DNA of 64,000 bases from Nocardia goodfellowii (lineage in GTDB: Bacteria > Actinomycetota > Actinomycetes > Mycobacteriales > Mycobacteriaceae): positions 1,860,001-1,924,000 of the forward strand of contig NZ_JAGGMR010000001.1 in the NCBI RefSeq assembly GCF_017875645.1, in the 5' to 3' direction. Position numbers and translations under genes: made by a program. Below the pieces are notes generated by a model, which was not told where the DNA came from, ran no database searches, and saw only the letters and a list, made by a program, of their open reading frames with translations. This document shows positions 1 to 8,193 of the stretch, piece by piece (position 1 is the first letter of the stretch; every line of letters starts with the position of its first letter).

Positions 1-713
1 TGGTCGTCGACACCGCCTGGTTCAAGGGGAACTATCCGCCCGCGATCTCGTTGTCCGCCTTGGCGATCGAGGGCTATCCGTCCGCCGAGGAGATCGCCGG
101 GCGCGACGATTGGGTCACCCTGATCGAGCACGCGCCGGTGGCGGGTGACAGCCGTAACCCCTTCCGCGTCGACAGCGAAAGCCGTTGGACCCACGTCAAA
201 CTCACCATGCATCCGGACGGTGGCGTCGCCCGGCTCCGGGTGCACGGCGAGGGCAGACCCGACCAGAAGTTGTTCGGCCTCGGCCCGGTCGATCTGGCCG
301 CGCTGGAAAACGGCGCCCTGGTTCTGGACTGCTCGAACCGCTTCTACAGCGCACCGAACCAGATGCTCTATCCCGGCCTGGCCCGGGAGATGGGCGACGG
401 CTGGGAAACCGCCCGCCGTCGCGACGACGGAAACGATTGGGTGCGAATCCGTTTGGCGGGTCCGGGGCTGATCCGGCTCGCGGAGATCGACACCTCCTAT
501 TTCCTCGGCAACAGCCCCGGCGCGGCAAAGCTCACGGGTACCACCTCCGACGGCACCGAGGTGGAGTTGCTGCCGCGTACGGATCTGCAGCCCGACACCC
601 GGCACCGCTTCCCGATCGCGCCGATCGCGGCGTCGGTCGCCGAGGTCCGCCTCGACGTCTATCCCGACGGCGGTCTCGCCCGGCTGCGCCTGTACGGGGA
701 ACTCGGCGCATGA
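1..713 (+). CDS. alc: allantoicase, C-terminal part (5' end outside window)
   Basis: The open frame enters at base 3 and gives the last 236 residues of allantoicase, which hydrolyses allantoate to ureidoglycolate and urea in ureide catabolism. Visible family features are the early VVDTAWFKGNYPP and the repeated jelly-roll segments: WTHVKLTMHPDGGVARLRVHG in the first half recurs near the C-terminus as VRLDVYPDGGLARLRLYGE, as expected for a protein made of two related domains. The stop codon overlaps the ATG of the next gene (ATGA), so the two are very probably cotranscribed. The start is beyond the left edge and cannot be judged. Family assignment is firm; regulation is not visible. Confidence 0.93.
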   Translation, partial: VVDTAWFKGNYPPAISLSALAIEGYPSAEEIAGRDDWVTLIEHAPVAGDSRNPFRVDSESRWTHVKLTMHPDGGVARLRVHGEGRPDQKLFGLGPVDLAALENGALVLDCSNRFYSAPNQMLYPGLAREMGDGWETARRRDDGNDWVRIRLAGPGLIRLAEIDTSYFLGNSPGAAKLTGTTSDGTEVELLPRTDLQPDTRHRFPIAPIAASVAEVRLDVYPDGGLARLRLYGELGA

Positions 714-1627
714 GCGATCACCTATCCGGCCCGCCCCGGAATTTCATCGGCTACGGCAAGAACCCGCCGGACCCCCGGTGGCCCGGTGCCGCCCGCATCG
801 CCGTGCAATTCGTCCTGAACTACGAGGAGGGCGGCGAGAACAACGTCCTCGACGGCGACGAGCACTCGGAGACCTTTCTCTCGGAAATGACTCCGGCCCA
901 GGCCTTCCCGAATCGCCACATGAGCATGGAATCGCTCTACGAGTACGGCTCGCGTGCCGGTCTGTGGCGCGTGCTGCGCCTGTTCGAGCGCCACGACCTG
1001 CCGCTGACCATCTTCGCGGTGGCCCGCGCTATGCAGCGAAATCCCGAGGCGGTAGCGGCTTTTCAGGAACTCGGGCACGAAATCGCCGCGCACGGCTTGC
1101 GCTGGAAGTCCTACCAGCTGACCGATGCGGACACCGAGCGCGCCCACCTTGCCGAAGCCGTGCGCATCCTCACGGAGCTGACCGGCGCGGCACCGCTCGG
1201 CTGGTACACCGGCCGCGACTCGCCGCGCACCCGGGAGCTGGTGGTCGAGCACGGCGGCTTCGTCTACGACTCGGACTCCTACGCCGACGACCTCCCGTAC
1301 TGGGTGCAGGTGCAGGACCAGGACCACCTGGTCGTCCCGTACACCCTCGACACCAACGACATGCGCTTCGCCTCCCCGGCCGGATTCCCCACGGGCGAAC
1401 AGTTTTTCGCCCACCTCCGCGACGCCTTCGACGTCCTGTACCGCGAAGGCGTCGAAGGTGCTCCGAAGATGCTCTCGGTGGGCCTGCACTGCCGCATCGT
1501 CGGCCGACCCGCCCGCCTGGCTTCCCTGGAGCGCTTCCTCGACCACATCCAGTCCCACGACAAAGTCTGGATCACCCGGCGGATCGACATCGCCAACCAC
1601 TGGCGGCAGGTACACCCGCCGGCCTGA
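710..1627 (+). CDS. puuE: PuuE-type allantoinase (polysaccharide-deacetylase fold)
   Basis: A protein of 305 residues in the NodB/polysaccharide-deacetylase superfamily, of the PuuE subgroup, which opens the allantoin ring to allantoate. Visible hallmarks are FIGYGKNPPDPRWPGAARIAVQ at the start, NYEEGGENN, a motif EIAAHGLRW and the late GLHCRIVGRPAR. The ATG overlaps the allantoicase stop by four bases, so allantoinase and allantoicase form one unit feeding allantoin to ureidoglycolate. An older name for the family is putative urate catabolism protein; the amidohydrolase-type allantoinase AllB is a different fold. A strong hairpin follows the stop. The start is fixed by the ATGA overlap. Confidence 0.9.
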   Translation: MSDHLSGPPRNFIGYGKNPPDPRWPGAARIAVQFVLNYEEGGENNVLDGDEHSETFLSEMTPAQAFPNRHMSMESLYEYGSRAGLWRVLRLFERHDLPLTIFAVARAMQRNPEAVAAFQELGHEIAAHGLRWKSYQLTDADTERAHLAEAVRILTELTGAAPLGWYTGRDSPRTRELVVEHGGFVYDSDSYADDLPYWVQVQDQDHLVVPYTLDTNDMRFASPAGFPTGEQFFAHLRDAFDVLYREGVEGAPKMLSVGLHCRIVGRPARLASLERFLDHIQSHDKVWITRRIDIANHWRQVHPPA

Positions 1628-1654
1628 CCGGCCGATCCCACCCGCGACCGGTAA

Positions 1655-1696
1655 CACGAAGGCCGCCTTGCCCATTCGGGGCAGGCGGCCTTCGTG
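1655..1696. terminator. bidirectional hairpin between puuE and the metE homologue
   Basis: Arms CACGAAGGCCGCC (1655-1667) and GGCGGCCTTCGTG (1684-1696) pair perfectly. After a one-base bulge, TGCCC/GGGCA extends the stem. It lies between two convergent genes, so it can end transcription from both sides. There is no clear U-tract, which is common in actinobacteria. Confidence 0.8.
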
Positions 1697-1704
1697 CCGG
1701 GTAC

Positions 1705-4011
1705 TTACTTCTCCGCGGCCAGTGCCCTGCGGCGCACACGGCGCGCGGCCGCGACCATGTTCCGCAGCGACGGTTCCAGCTGCCAGTAGTGGCGGGTCTT
1801 CAGGCCACCGTCCGGATTCGCCCAGAGACGTTCCGGCGTCACGGCTTTCGCCGCCGCCGTGAGCAGCTCATCCAACTCGTCGATATCCGGTATGCGCGCA
1901 GAGCGGCTCTCGTACACACCGGGGCCGACGCCGTGGCTCAGGCCATGGCCCGAGGCGCAGTCCTCGGTGAGCGCCTTCAGCACCCATTCGATGGAGCGGG
2001 TCGCGACGATCGCGGTGACATCGCAGTCGAGTTCCTCGATCGCCTCGACCACTTCGGTGCGGCCGGAATAGGAGATGTGCGTGTGGATCTGGGTCTCCGG
2101 CCGGACGCCCGAGGTCGCCAGCCGGAACGCGCCGACCGCCCACCGCAGGAACTCCGCCCGTCCTTCCGGGCGCAACGGCAGCAACTCGCGGATCGCGGGC
2201 TCGTCGACCTGGATGATCGAGATGCCGGCCCGTTCCAGATCCACCACCTCATCGCGGATGGCCAGCGCGACCTGGTCGGCGGTCTCGTACAGCGGCTGGT
2301 CTTGACGCACGAACGAGCGCGCCACCATGGTGACGGGGCCGGTGACCATGCCCTTGACCGGCTTGTCGGTCAGCGACTGGGCGTAGGTGATCCAGTCCAC
2401 CGACATCGGCGCGGGCCGGGAGACGTCGCCGTAGATGATCGGCGGTCGCACACAACGGGATCCGTACACCTGCACCCAGCCGAAGTGGGTGGTCGCGAAG
2501 CCGTCGAGCAGCTCGGCGAAGTACTGGATCATGTCGTTGCGTTCGTGCTCGCCGTGCACCAGCACGTCCAGGCCGATGTCCTCCTGCAACCGGATGGTCG
2601 CCTCGATCTCGGCCTCGATCTGCTTGCGGTAGTCCTCGTAGGACAACCGGCCCTCGCTCAATTCGTAACGAGCCTGGCGGATCCGGTTGGTCTGCGGGAA
2701 GGAACCCAGAGTGGTCGCGGGCACCGGCGGCAGATTCAACTTGGCCTGCTGCGCTTCCCGGCGCACCTCGTACGGCTCGCGCTCCCGCATATCCGGGGTG
2801 ACCGCGTAAACCCGTTGCCGCACAGCGTGTTTCTGCTTGAAGTGCACCTCGGTCGGCCGCTTGCGCCACTTGTCCGAGGGGCCCTCGGTGAGCGCCTTGG
2901 CGAGCGAAACCACTTCGCCCACTTTTTGTTTCGCGAACGCCAGCCGGTCGGCGACATTGCCCTCGATGTCGTATTCGACGAGCAGGTCGTAGGGCACGTG
3001 CAGCAGGGTGGTACCGGTGGAGACCACCAGATCCGGGCACACCTGAGCCAGTGCGTTCAGGTACTCCAGCGTCACGTAGCGGTCGGCCCGCCACACGTTC
3101 TTGCCGCTGATCACACCCGCGTACAACCGCTTGCGGCGAATACCGGGGATCGCGGCCAGCTCCTCGGGCTGGATCCGGTAGCTGGCCAGATCCAGGCCGA
3201 TCGCCTCGACGTGGGTCTGCGCCAGAATCCGCAGCGCCGCACCGAAATCGCCGTACTGGCCGGTGACCAGCATGCGCGGACGCAGCGGTGCCTTGGATAG
3301 TCGCTCGTAGGCCCGCTCGAAGGCGGCCAGCTCGGCCGCGCTGCGCTCGCTGGTGAACGACGGCTCGTCCAACTGCACGCAGGTCGCGCCGCGCTTGGCG
3401 AGGATCTCGAACAGCTCCTCATACACCGGCAGCAGCTTGTCCAGCAGGCTCAGCGTGTCGAATTCCGCCTCGCCGGGCACATGGCCCGCTTTGGACAGCA
3501 GCAGCAGCGACACCGGGCCCAGCATGACCGGCCGCAGCTCGATGTCCTTGGCCTTGGCCCGGTCGAACTCGTCCAGCAGGGCCTCGGCGTGCAGCGAGAA
3601 CGCGGTATCCGGGTCCAGCTCGGGCTGCCGGTAGTGATAGTTGGTGTTGATGAACCGGACCAGTTCCAGCGGCGGCAGATCCGGCCGGCCCCGCGCCATC
3701 AGGAAGTAGAAGTCCAGCGGATCCATCACATCCTGGTACGCGCGGAAGCGCTGCGGGACCGCGCCGAACATGAGCGCGTTGTCGAGGATGTGGTCGTAGA
3801 AGGAGAAGGTATTGCCGGGCACCTGGGTCAGGCCGGTGGCGGCCAGCTCACTGAACTGGCTCTCCTGGATCTCACGGCCGACCTCGAGGAGCTCCTCGCG
3901 CGGGATCGCACCGCGCCAGTAGGCCTCGAGTGCCCGTTTGAGTTCCCGGTGCGAGCCGATCCTCGGGTAGCCGAGAATGCTGGATCCGTAGCCGTCGGTC
4001 ACGTTCACCAT
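1705..4011 (-). CDS. metE: MetE homologue (cobalamin-independent methionine synthase family) lacking three zinc ligands
   Basis: 768 residues, the normal length for MetE, which moves a methyl group from 5-methyltetrahydrofolate-triglutamate to homocysteine. Both barrels are present: N-terminal LGYPRIGSHRELKRALEAYW, then TLGSFPQT, VHGEHERNDM, YGSRCVRPPI, SLTDKPVKGM and QVDEPAIRELLP. In E. coli MetE the catalytic zinc is held by His641, Cys643, Glu665 and Cys726. Here the matching segments read THISYS (His645 kept, Ser647 for Cys), TAIVATRS (Val669 for Glu) and NPDGGLKTR (Gly735 for Cys). The substrate-binding residues look conserved but the thiol-activating metal site is gone. It may be an altered-function paralogue or an inactive copy; intact length and conservation argue against simple decay. 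No cobalamin riboswitch is visible in the leader, which instead holds a large hairpin. Confidence 0.88.
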   Translation of the reverse strand: MVNVTDGYGSSILGYPRIGSHRELKRALEAYWRGAIPREELLEVGREIQESQFSELAATGLTQVPGNTFSFYDHILDNALMFGAVPQRFRAYQDVMDPLDFYFLMARGRPDLPPLELVRFINTNYHYRQPELDPDTAFSLHAEALLDEFDRAKAKDIELRPVMLGPVSLLLLSKAGHVPGEAEFDTLSLLDKLLPVYEELFEILAKRGATCVQLDEPSFTSERSAAELAAFERAYERLSKAPLRPRMLVTGQYGDFGAALRILAQTHVEAIGLDLASYRIQPEELAAIPGIRRKRLYAGVISGKNVWRADRYVTLEYLNALAQVCPDLVVSTGTTLLHVPYDLLVEYDIEGNVADRLAFAKQKVGEVVSLAKALTEGPSDKWRKRPTEVHFKQKHAVRQRVYAVTPDMREREPYEVRREAQQAKLNLPPVPATTLGSFPQTNRIRQARYELSEGRLSYEDYRKQIEAEIEATIRLQEDIGLDVLVHGEHERNDMIQYFAELLDGFATTHFGWVQVYGSRCVRPPIIYGDVSRPAPMSVDWITYAQSLTDKPVKGMVTGPVTMVARSFVRQDQPLYETADQVALAIRDEVVDLERAGISIIQVDEPAIRELLPLRPEGRAEFLRWAVGAFRLATSGVRPETQIHTHISYSGRTEVVEAIEELDCDVTAIVATRSIEWVLKALTEDCASGHGLSHGVGPGVYESRSARIPDIDELDELLTAAAKAVTPERLWANPDGGLKTRHYWQLEPSLRNMVAAARRVRRRALAAEK

Positions 4012-4032
4012 GAGCGCTCCTGTGTCTGATTG

Positions 4033-4148
4033 GCGGCGCCTCCGGCGCCGCGTGTTCGCGGCCCATTGCTGTCTCGCATCCGAGCAGCCGAGACTCCCGC
4101 CTGCGGCGGATGCGCTTCGGCTGCTCGGATGCGAGACGGGCCGCGAAC
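4033..4148 (-). other. long structured leader of the metE homologue (two stem-loops)
   Basis: Between the metE homologue and fadB2. A 21-bp perfect inverted repeat (4071-4091 with 4117-4137) continues, after a six-base bulge ATTGCT on one side, into a further 11 bp (4054-4064 with 4138-4148). This gives 32 paired bases around a 25-base loop. A second hairpin, GCGGCGCC-TCC-GGCGCCGC (4033-4051), lies 21 bases before the ATG at 4011. Both would be in the 5' leader if transcription starts upstream of 4148. No known riboswitch core was recognised. It could be a leader RNA, a repetitive palindrome or a terminator for fadB2. Confidence 0.6.
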
Positions 4149-4215
4149 GGTCGCTCGTAAGACTCGCTCCGTCGTGGTCGCGTCGGCAATCACGGTACGG
4201 CCCTTCAGGAAAAAA

Positions 4216-5088
4216 TCAGGAGCGGTTGTACTGGTAGAAACCGGCGCCGGTCTTCTTGCCCAACAGCCCGGCTTCGACCATACGCATCAGCAGCGGCGGC
4301 GCGGAGTACAGCGGCTCCTTGAATTCCTGGTACATCGAATCGGCGATCGACTTGACGGTGTCCAGACCCACGAGGTCGGTCAGCGCGAGCGGGCCCATCG
4401 GGTGGGCACAGCCCAGCACCATGGCCTTGTCGACGTCGTCCTTGGTGGCGAAACCGGACTCCACCATGCGAATGGCGGAGAGCAGGTAGGGGACCAGCAG
4501 CGCGTTGACCACGAAGCCGGAACGGTCGGCCGAGCGCACGACCTGCTTGCCGAGGACCTCGGCGGCGAACTGCTCGGCGCGCTTGGACACCGACTCGCTG
4601 GTCTTCAGCGTGGTGACCAGCTCGACCAGCGGCAGCACCGGCACCGGGTTGAAGAAGTGCATGCCGACCACGCGCTCGGGGTTCGCGGTGGCGACGGCGA
4701 TCTTCATGATCGGGATGGAGGAGGTGTTGGAGGCCAGCACCGCGTTCGGGTCGGTGACGACCTTGTCGAGCTCGGCGAAGATCGAGGTCTTGACCTCTTC
4801 GTTCTCCAGCACCGCCTCGACCACCAGCTGGCGGTCGGCGAAATCGCCGAGGTCGGAGGTGAAGCGCAGTCGCCAGGCGGCCTGCTCCCGCTCCCGCTCG
4901 GTGATCTTGCCGCTGCTCACGCCACGGTCCAGCGACCGCAGGATGCGGGCGCGACCGGCGGCCGCGAGTTCCCGGGTCTGTTCGTAGACGAGCACGTCGA
5001 CATGCGCCCGGGCACACACCTCCGCGATTCCGGCACCCATCTGTCCGGCGCCGATGATGCCGACGCGCTGAATCTTCTCGCTGCTCAC
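4216..5088 (-). CDS. fadB2: 3-hydroxybutyryl-CoA dehydrogenase (FadB2 type)
   Basis: 290 residues. It oxidises 3-hydroxyacyl-CoA, typically short chain, to 3-oxoacyl-CoA with NAD(P). An N-terminal Rossmann fold carries GIIGAGQMGAGIAEV (residues 10-24). The catalytic His segment is HFFNPVPVLPLVE, and the C-terminal domain includes CAHPMGPLALTDLVG. Length matches the monofunctional family, and there is no fused hydratase. It lies downstream of aceA on the same strand, the pair also seen in mycobacteria (icl1-fadB2), linking beta-oxidation output to the glyoxylate shunt. A hairpin separates it from aceA, so it may have its own promoter. Confidence 0.93.
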   Translation of the reverse strand: MSSEKIQRVGIIGAGQMGAGIAEVCARAHVDVLVYEQTRELAAAGRARILRSLDRGVSSGKITEREREQAAWRLRFTSDLGDFADRQLVVEAVLENEEVKTSIFAELDKVVTDPNAVLASNTSSIPIMKIAVATANPERVVGMHFFNPVPVLPLVELVTTLKTSESVSKRAEQFAAEVLGKQVVRSADRSGFVVNALLVPYLLSAIRMVESGFATKDDVDKAMVLGCAHPMGPLALTDLVGLDTVKSIADSMYQEFKEPLYSAPPLLMRMVEAGLLGKKTGAGFYQYNRS

Positions 5089-5147
5089 GTCCCGCTCCTG
5101 CTGGGTTGGTCTGGCTCTGTGGGGATCGAAGTCAAAGATAAAGGGAT

Positions 5148-5182
5148 GCCCTCCCCGCCGAGGGCTGTTCAGCGGGGAGGGC
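5148..5182 (-). terminator. hairpin after aceA
   Basis: GCCCTCCCCGC (5148-5158) pairs with GCGGGGAGGGC (5172-5182), 11 bp with a 13-base loop. On the minus strand it is followed by a T-rich run (CCCTTTATCTTT), as expected for an intrinsic terminator of aceA. Read-through to fadB2 remains possible. Confidence 0.72.
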
Positions 5183-5239
5183 GGTACACCCCTACTGGGG
5201 ATCTCGGTATCCGGGTGCTGACCCGAAAACCCGTCTAAC

Positions 5240-6529
5240 TCAGTGGAACTGACCCTCTTCGGTCGAGCCCTTCAGGGCCGCGGTGGAGGTGTTCGGGTCC
5301 ACGGTGGTGGCGATGGTGTCGAAGTAGCCGGCACCGACCTCACGCTGGTGCTTGACGGCGGTGAAGCCACGCTCCTTGGCGGCCTTGAACTCGCGCTCCT
5401 GCAGGTCGACGAACGCGGTCATGCCCTCGCGGGCGTAGCCGTGCGCCAGGTCGAACATGCCGTAGTTCAGCGAGTGGAAGCCGGCCAGGGTGATGAACTG
5501 GAACTTGAAGCCCATCGCGCCGAGCTCACGCTGGAACTTCGCGATGGTCGCGTCGTCCAGGTGCGCCTTCCAGTTGAACGAAGGCGAGCAGTTGTAGGCC
5601 AGCAGCTGGTCCGGGAACTCGCCACGGACGGCCTCGGCGAACTTGCGCGCGACCTCGAGGTCCGGCACGCCGGTCTCCATCCAGATGAGGTCGGAGTACG
5701 GCGCGTAGGCCTTGGCACGCGCGATGCAGGGCTCGATGCCGTTCTTCACACCGAAGAAGCCCTCGGCGGTACGGGTGCCGTCCAGGAACTCCCGGTCGCG
5801 CTCGTCGACATCGGAGGTGATCAGGGTGGCGGCCTCGGCGTCGGTGCGCGCGATGATGACCGACGGGACACCGGCGACGTCGGCCGCGAGGCGAGCCGAG
5901 GTCAGGGTGCGGATGTGCTGCTGGGTCGGGATCAGCACCTTGCCGCCGAGGTGGCCGCACTTCTTCTCCGAGGCGAGCTGGTCTTCCCAGTGCACGCCCG
6001 CGGCGCCGGCCGCGATCATGGCCTTCTGCAGCTCGTAGGCGTTCAGCGCGCCACCGAAGCCGGCTTCGGCGTCGGCGACGATCGGGGCGAGCCAGTTGGC
6101 GACCGAGGTGTCGTCCTCGACCTTGGCGATCTCGTCGGCGCGCAGCAGCGCGTTGTTGATGCGACGGACCACGTTCGGCACCGAGTTGGCCGGGTACAGC
6201 GACTGGTCCGGGTAGGTGTGGCCGGACAGGTTCGCGTCACCGGCGACCTGCCAGCCGGACAGGTAGATGGCCTTCAGGCCGGCGCGCACCTGCTGCACGG
6301 CCTGGTTGCCGGTGAGGGCGCCGAGCGAGTTGATGTAGTCCTCGTTGTTGACGAGATCCCACAGGATCTCCGAGCCGCGACGCGCGAGGGTGTGCTCCTC
6401 GACGACGGTGCCCTGCAGCTTCACAACCTGCTCGGCGGTGTAGTTGCGGGTGATGCCCTTCCAACGGGGATTGGTGTCCCAGTCCTGCTGGATTTCCGCG
6501 GCGGTCTTCGGGGTGCCGGTGGTCGACAT
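5240..6529 (-). CDS. aceA: isocitrate lyase
   Basis: 429 residues, the usual size of the short bacterial enzyme that splits isocitrate into glyoxylate and succinate in the glyoxylate shunt. The active-site signature KKCGHLGGK is intact. [24 protein letters not shown] and the late [12 protein letters not shown] are typical. The frame is open for 25 more codons upstream, but the ATG at 6529 gives the family N-terminus ([17 protein letters not shown]) and has GGAG about eight bases before it. It is needed for growth on fatty acids and acetate, fitting the fadB2 neighbour. The upstream region has RamB-like and CRP-like sites. Confidence 0.96.
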   Translation of the reverse strand: MSTTGTPKTAAEIQQDWDTNPRWKGITRNYTAEQVVKLQGTVVEEHTLARRGSEILWDLVNNEDYINSLGALTGNQAVQQVRAGLKAIYLSGWQVAGDANLSGHTYPDQSLYPANSVPNVVRRINNALLRADEIAKVEDDTSVANWLAPIVADAEAGFGGALNAYELQKAMIAAGAAGVHWEDQLASEKKCGHLGGKVLIPTQQHIRTLTSARLAADVAGVPSVIIARTDAEAATLITSDVDERDREFLDGTRTAEGFFGVKNGIEPCIARAKAYAPYSDLIWMETGVPDLEVARKFAEAVRGEFPDQLLAYNCSPSFNWKAHLDDATIAKFQRELGAMGFKFQFITLAGFHSLNYGMFDLAHGYAREGMTAFVDLQEREFKAAKERGFTAVKHQREVGAGYFDTIATTVDPNTSTAALKGSTEEGQFH

Positions 6530-6725
6530 CTCTGACTCCACTTCCTCTGTTCGTTCGATGCCCACGGTCGAGCGTGAATTCAGCTCGAACTGCTGGAGCA
6601 GCAATTTGCAGGCTTGCTAGGCCCTTGGGGTGTACTTCCACACGATGGCACATCAGGAAATAGCCGTCTACCTGTTGCTAATGTGAATCTCAGCTAGGTT
6701 TCAGACGCTCTTTGCTAACTTTGTG

Positions 6726-6757
6726 AAATTTGCGGAGTAATTGCAAGCCGCAAACTT
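6726..6757. promoter_or_regulatory. TTTGCGG/CCGCAAA inverted repeat, RamB-like candidate
   Basis: AAATTTGCGG (6726-6735) and CCGCAAACTT (6748-6757) form an imperfect inverted repeat. The core TTTGC/GCAAA resembles sites of RamB, the acetate-metabolism regulator that controls aceA in corynebacteria and mycobacteria. The site is about 200 bases before aceA. The assignment rests on similarity to a remembered consensus only. Confidence 0.4.
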
Positions 6758-6853
6758 ACCCGCCGGTAGCGCTGACGTGCGGTTTTAGCGTAACGCTCGT
6801 ACTGTTAGCGATCTTCACCGGATCCTGAGGTTCGGCGGGGTGCCGTGCGGGCT

Positions 6854-6869
6854 TGTGAGTCGATTCACA
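6854..6869. promoter_or_regulatory. CRP/GlxR-type site TGTGA-N6-TCACA
   Basis: TGTGAGTCGATTCACA matches the actinobacterial CRP/GlxR consensus (TGTGA-N6-TCACA) at all ten defined positions. It lies 146 bases before the TTG start of the lipase and 325 bases before aceA on the other side. GlxR is known to control glyoxylate-shunt genes in Corynebacterium, so cAMP-linked control of either gene is plausible. Confidence 0.6.
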
Positions 6870-7014
6870 GGTCGGGACGACCGTCGGTGCTGTGGGCCGG
6901 GCCACCCTGTGCGTCGCTCCGGTTCCGGCGCTCGGGCACACTGAGCCGGAAGCAATCTCGGGCAGGCGTCCAGTAGCCCGCTGGGCAGCCTCGGATCGAT
7001 CTAAGGAGACACTG

Positions 7015-8142
7015 TTGCGGAAACTGTGCGCCGCCGCTCTGGTCGCGGCCGCCTCCCTGTTGTCCCTGCCCACGGCCGGTGCGGACCCGGCGGTGGGCAG
7101 TGTCGAGTCGGTGACCGCGCTGACTCCGGCGGCGACATTGCCCGGTTCGGTGCACGGCGCGCGCCTGCTCTACCGGACCACCACCGCCGGTGCCGCGCCC
7201 ACCACCGCGAGTGCCGCGGTTTATTTCCCGCCGGGCGAGCCGCCCGCCGACGGCTGGCCGGTGATTGCCTGGGCGCATGGCACCGTCGGACTCGGGGACG
7301 AGTGCGCCTACAGCGTCGCCGGGCCGTCGGCGGTCGAGCGGGACTGGGCATACCTGGGGACCTGGCTGCGGCAGGGATACGCGATCGTCGCCGCCGACTA
7401 CGCGGGGCTGGGCGCCGAGGGCGAGCATCCCTATTTGAACGGGATCGTGGAGGCGCACAACGTGGTCGACGCGGTCAAGGCCGCGACCAGGCAGTACGAC
7501 TCGCTGTCGAAGAAGTGGGTGACCGTCGGCCAGTCCCAGGGCGGCGGCGCGGCGGTGTTCGTCGCGCGCTACGCGAGCGAGTTCGGCGGCGGCGAGCTGG
7601 ATTACCGCGGCGCGGTGGGCACCGGTGTGCCGGCCTATATCGAGGACATTCTGCTGCCGCTGGGACCCGGCGTGCCGCCGGTCGAACTGGGTCCGCACAG
7701 CACCGCCTACGTGCTGTACATCCTCAACGGCCTGCGCACCAGCTATCCCGAGCTGAATATCGAGTCCTACCTGACCGATTCCGGCCGGCACTGGCTGGAG
7801 CGGGCGCGCACCTCGTGTATCGAGCCGTTCGGCAACGAACTCGGCGCGGCCGGCGTCATCCTCGGCGACCTCTTCTCCCGTCCGCTGCTGCAGATCCCGG
7901 ACCTGCCGGGTGTGCTCACCCGGACCATGGGCCTGCCCGAAACCGGTTACGACAAGCCGCTTTTCCTCGGTCAGGGCCTGCGCGACACCGATGTCATCAC
8001 GCCCGCGACGCTGCTCTTCGCGGAGAAGCTGCGGGCCAACGGCCAGCCGGTGACGTTGCGAACCTACGACGAGGACCACAGCGGAGCGGTGAACGCCTCC
8101 CTGGTGGATTCGATCCCGTTCGTGCGCGGCCTGTTCGGCTGA
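7015..8142 (+). CDS. secreted LIP-family lipase/esterase
   Basis: 375 residues from a TTG start, chosen because AAGGAG sits six bases before it and the protein then begins with a clean signal peptide (MRKLCAAALVAAASLLSLP, cut near AGA-DP). It is an alpha/beta hydrolase of the secretory lipase family. PVIAWAHGTVGL forms the oxyanion region, Ser174 lies in GQSQGG, and the probable Asp and His are in GLRDTDV and DEDHSGA. It should cleave acyl esters outside the cell. It stands alone, with a CRP-type site upstream and a hairpin downstream. Its true substrate is unknown. Confidence 0.85.
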   Translation: MRKLCAAALVAAASLLSLPTAGADPAVGSVESVTALTPAATLPGSVHGARLLYRTTTAGAAPTTASAAVYFPPGEPPADGWPVIAWAHGTVGLGDECAYSVAGPSAVERDWAYLGTWLRQGYAIVAADYAGLGAEGEHPYLNGIVEAHNVVDAVKAATRQYDSLSKKWVTVGQSQGGGAAVFVARYASEFGGGELDYRGAVGTGVPAYIEDILLPLGPGVPPVELGPHSTAYVLYILNGLRTSYPELNIESYLTDSGRHWLERARTSCIEPFGNELGAAGVILGDLFSRPLLQIPDLPGVLTRTMGLPETGYDKPLFLGQGLRDTDVITPATLLFAEKLRANGQPVTLRTYDEDHSGAVNASLVDSIPFVRGLFG

Positions 8143-8153
8143 GCGCGCGCGAG

Positions 8154-8175
8154 CCGGTGGGCTTCGGCCCACCGG
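8154..8175. terminator. UUCG-capped hairpin between convergent genes
   Basis: CCGGTGGGC (8154-8162), loop TTCG, GCCCACCGG (8167-8175). A perfect 9-bp GC stem with a stable UUCG tetraloop between the lipase and the membrane protein gene, with no U-tract. It can serve both strands. Confidence 0.75.
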
Positions 8176-8193
8176 ACGCGCGGGCGTCGCGAG

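Larger units (their letters stand above)
6530..7014. other. divergent promoter region of aceA and a secreted lipase, no gene seen
   Basis: A 485-base stretch without a credible coding frame. It is locally A+T-richer than its surroundings between about 6650 and 6760. It contains an inverted repeat resembling a RamB site (6726-6757) and a perfect CRP-type palindrome (6854-6869), listed separately. It must hold the promoters for aceA to the left and the lipase to the right. Confidence 0.7.

Noticed and set aside
778..3300. Very long plus-strand frame over puuE and the metE homologue
   Set aside because: Arg/His/Gly-rich reading opposite metE, a GC-rich shadow with no protein features.
4012..4215. 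Cobalamin riboswitch before the metE homologue
   Set aside because: Common before metE in actinobacteria, but no B12-box-like sequence or typical core is present; only hairpins are seen.
4030..5238. 402-residue plus-strand frame over fadB2
   Set aside because: Antisense shadow of fadB2; its repeated N-terminal residues come from the hairpin arms at 4071-4137.
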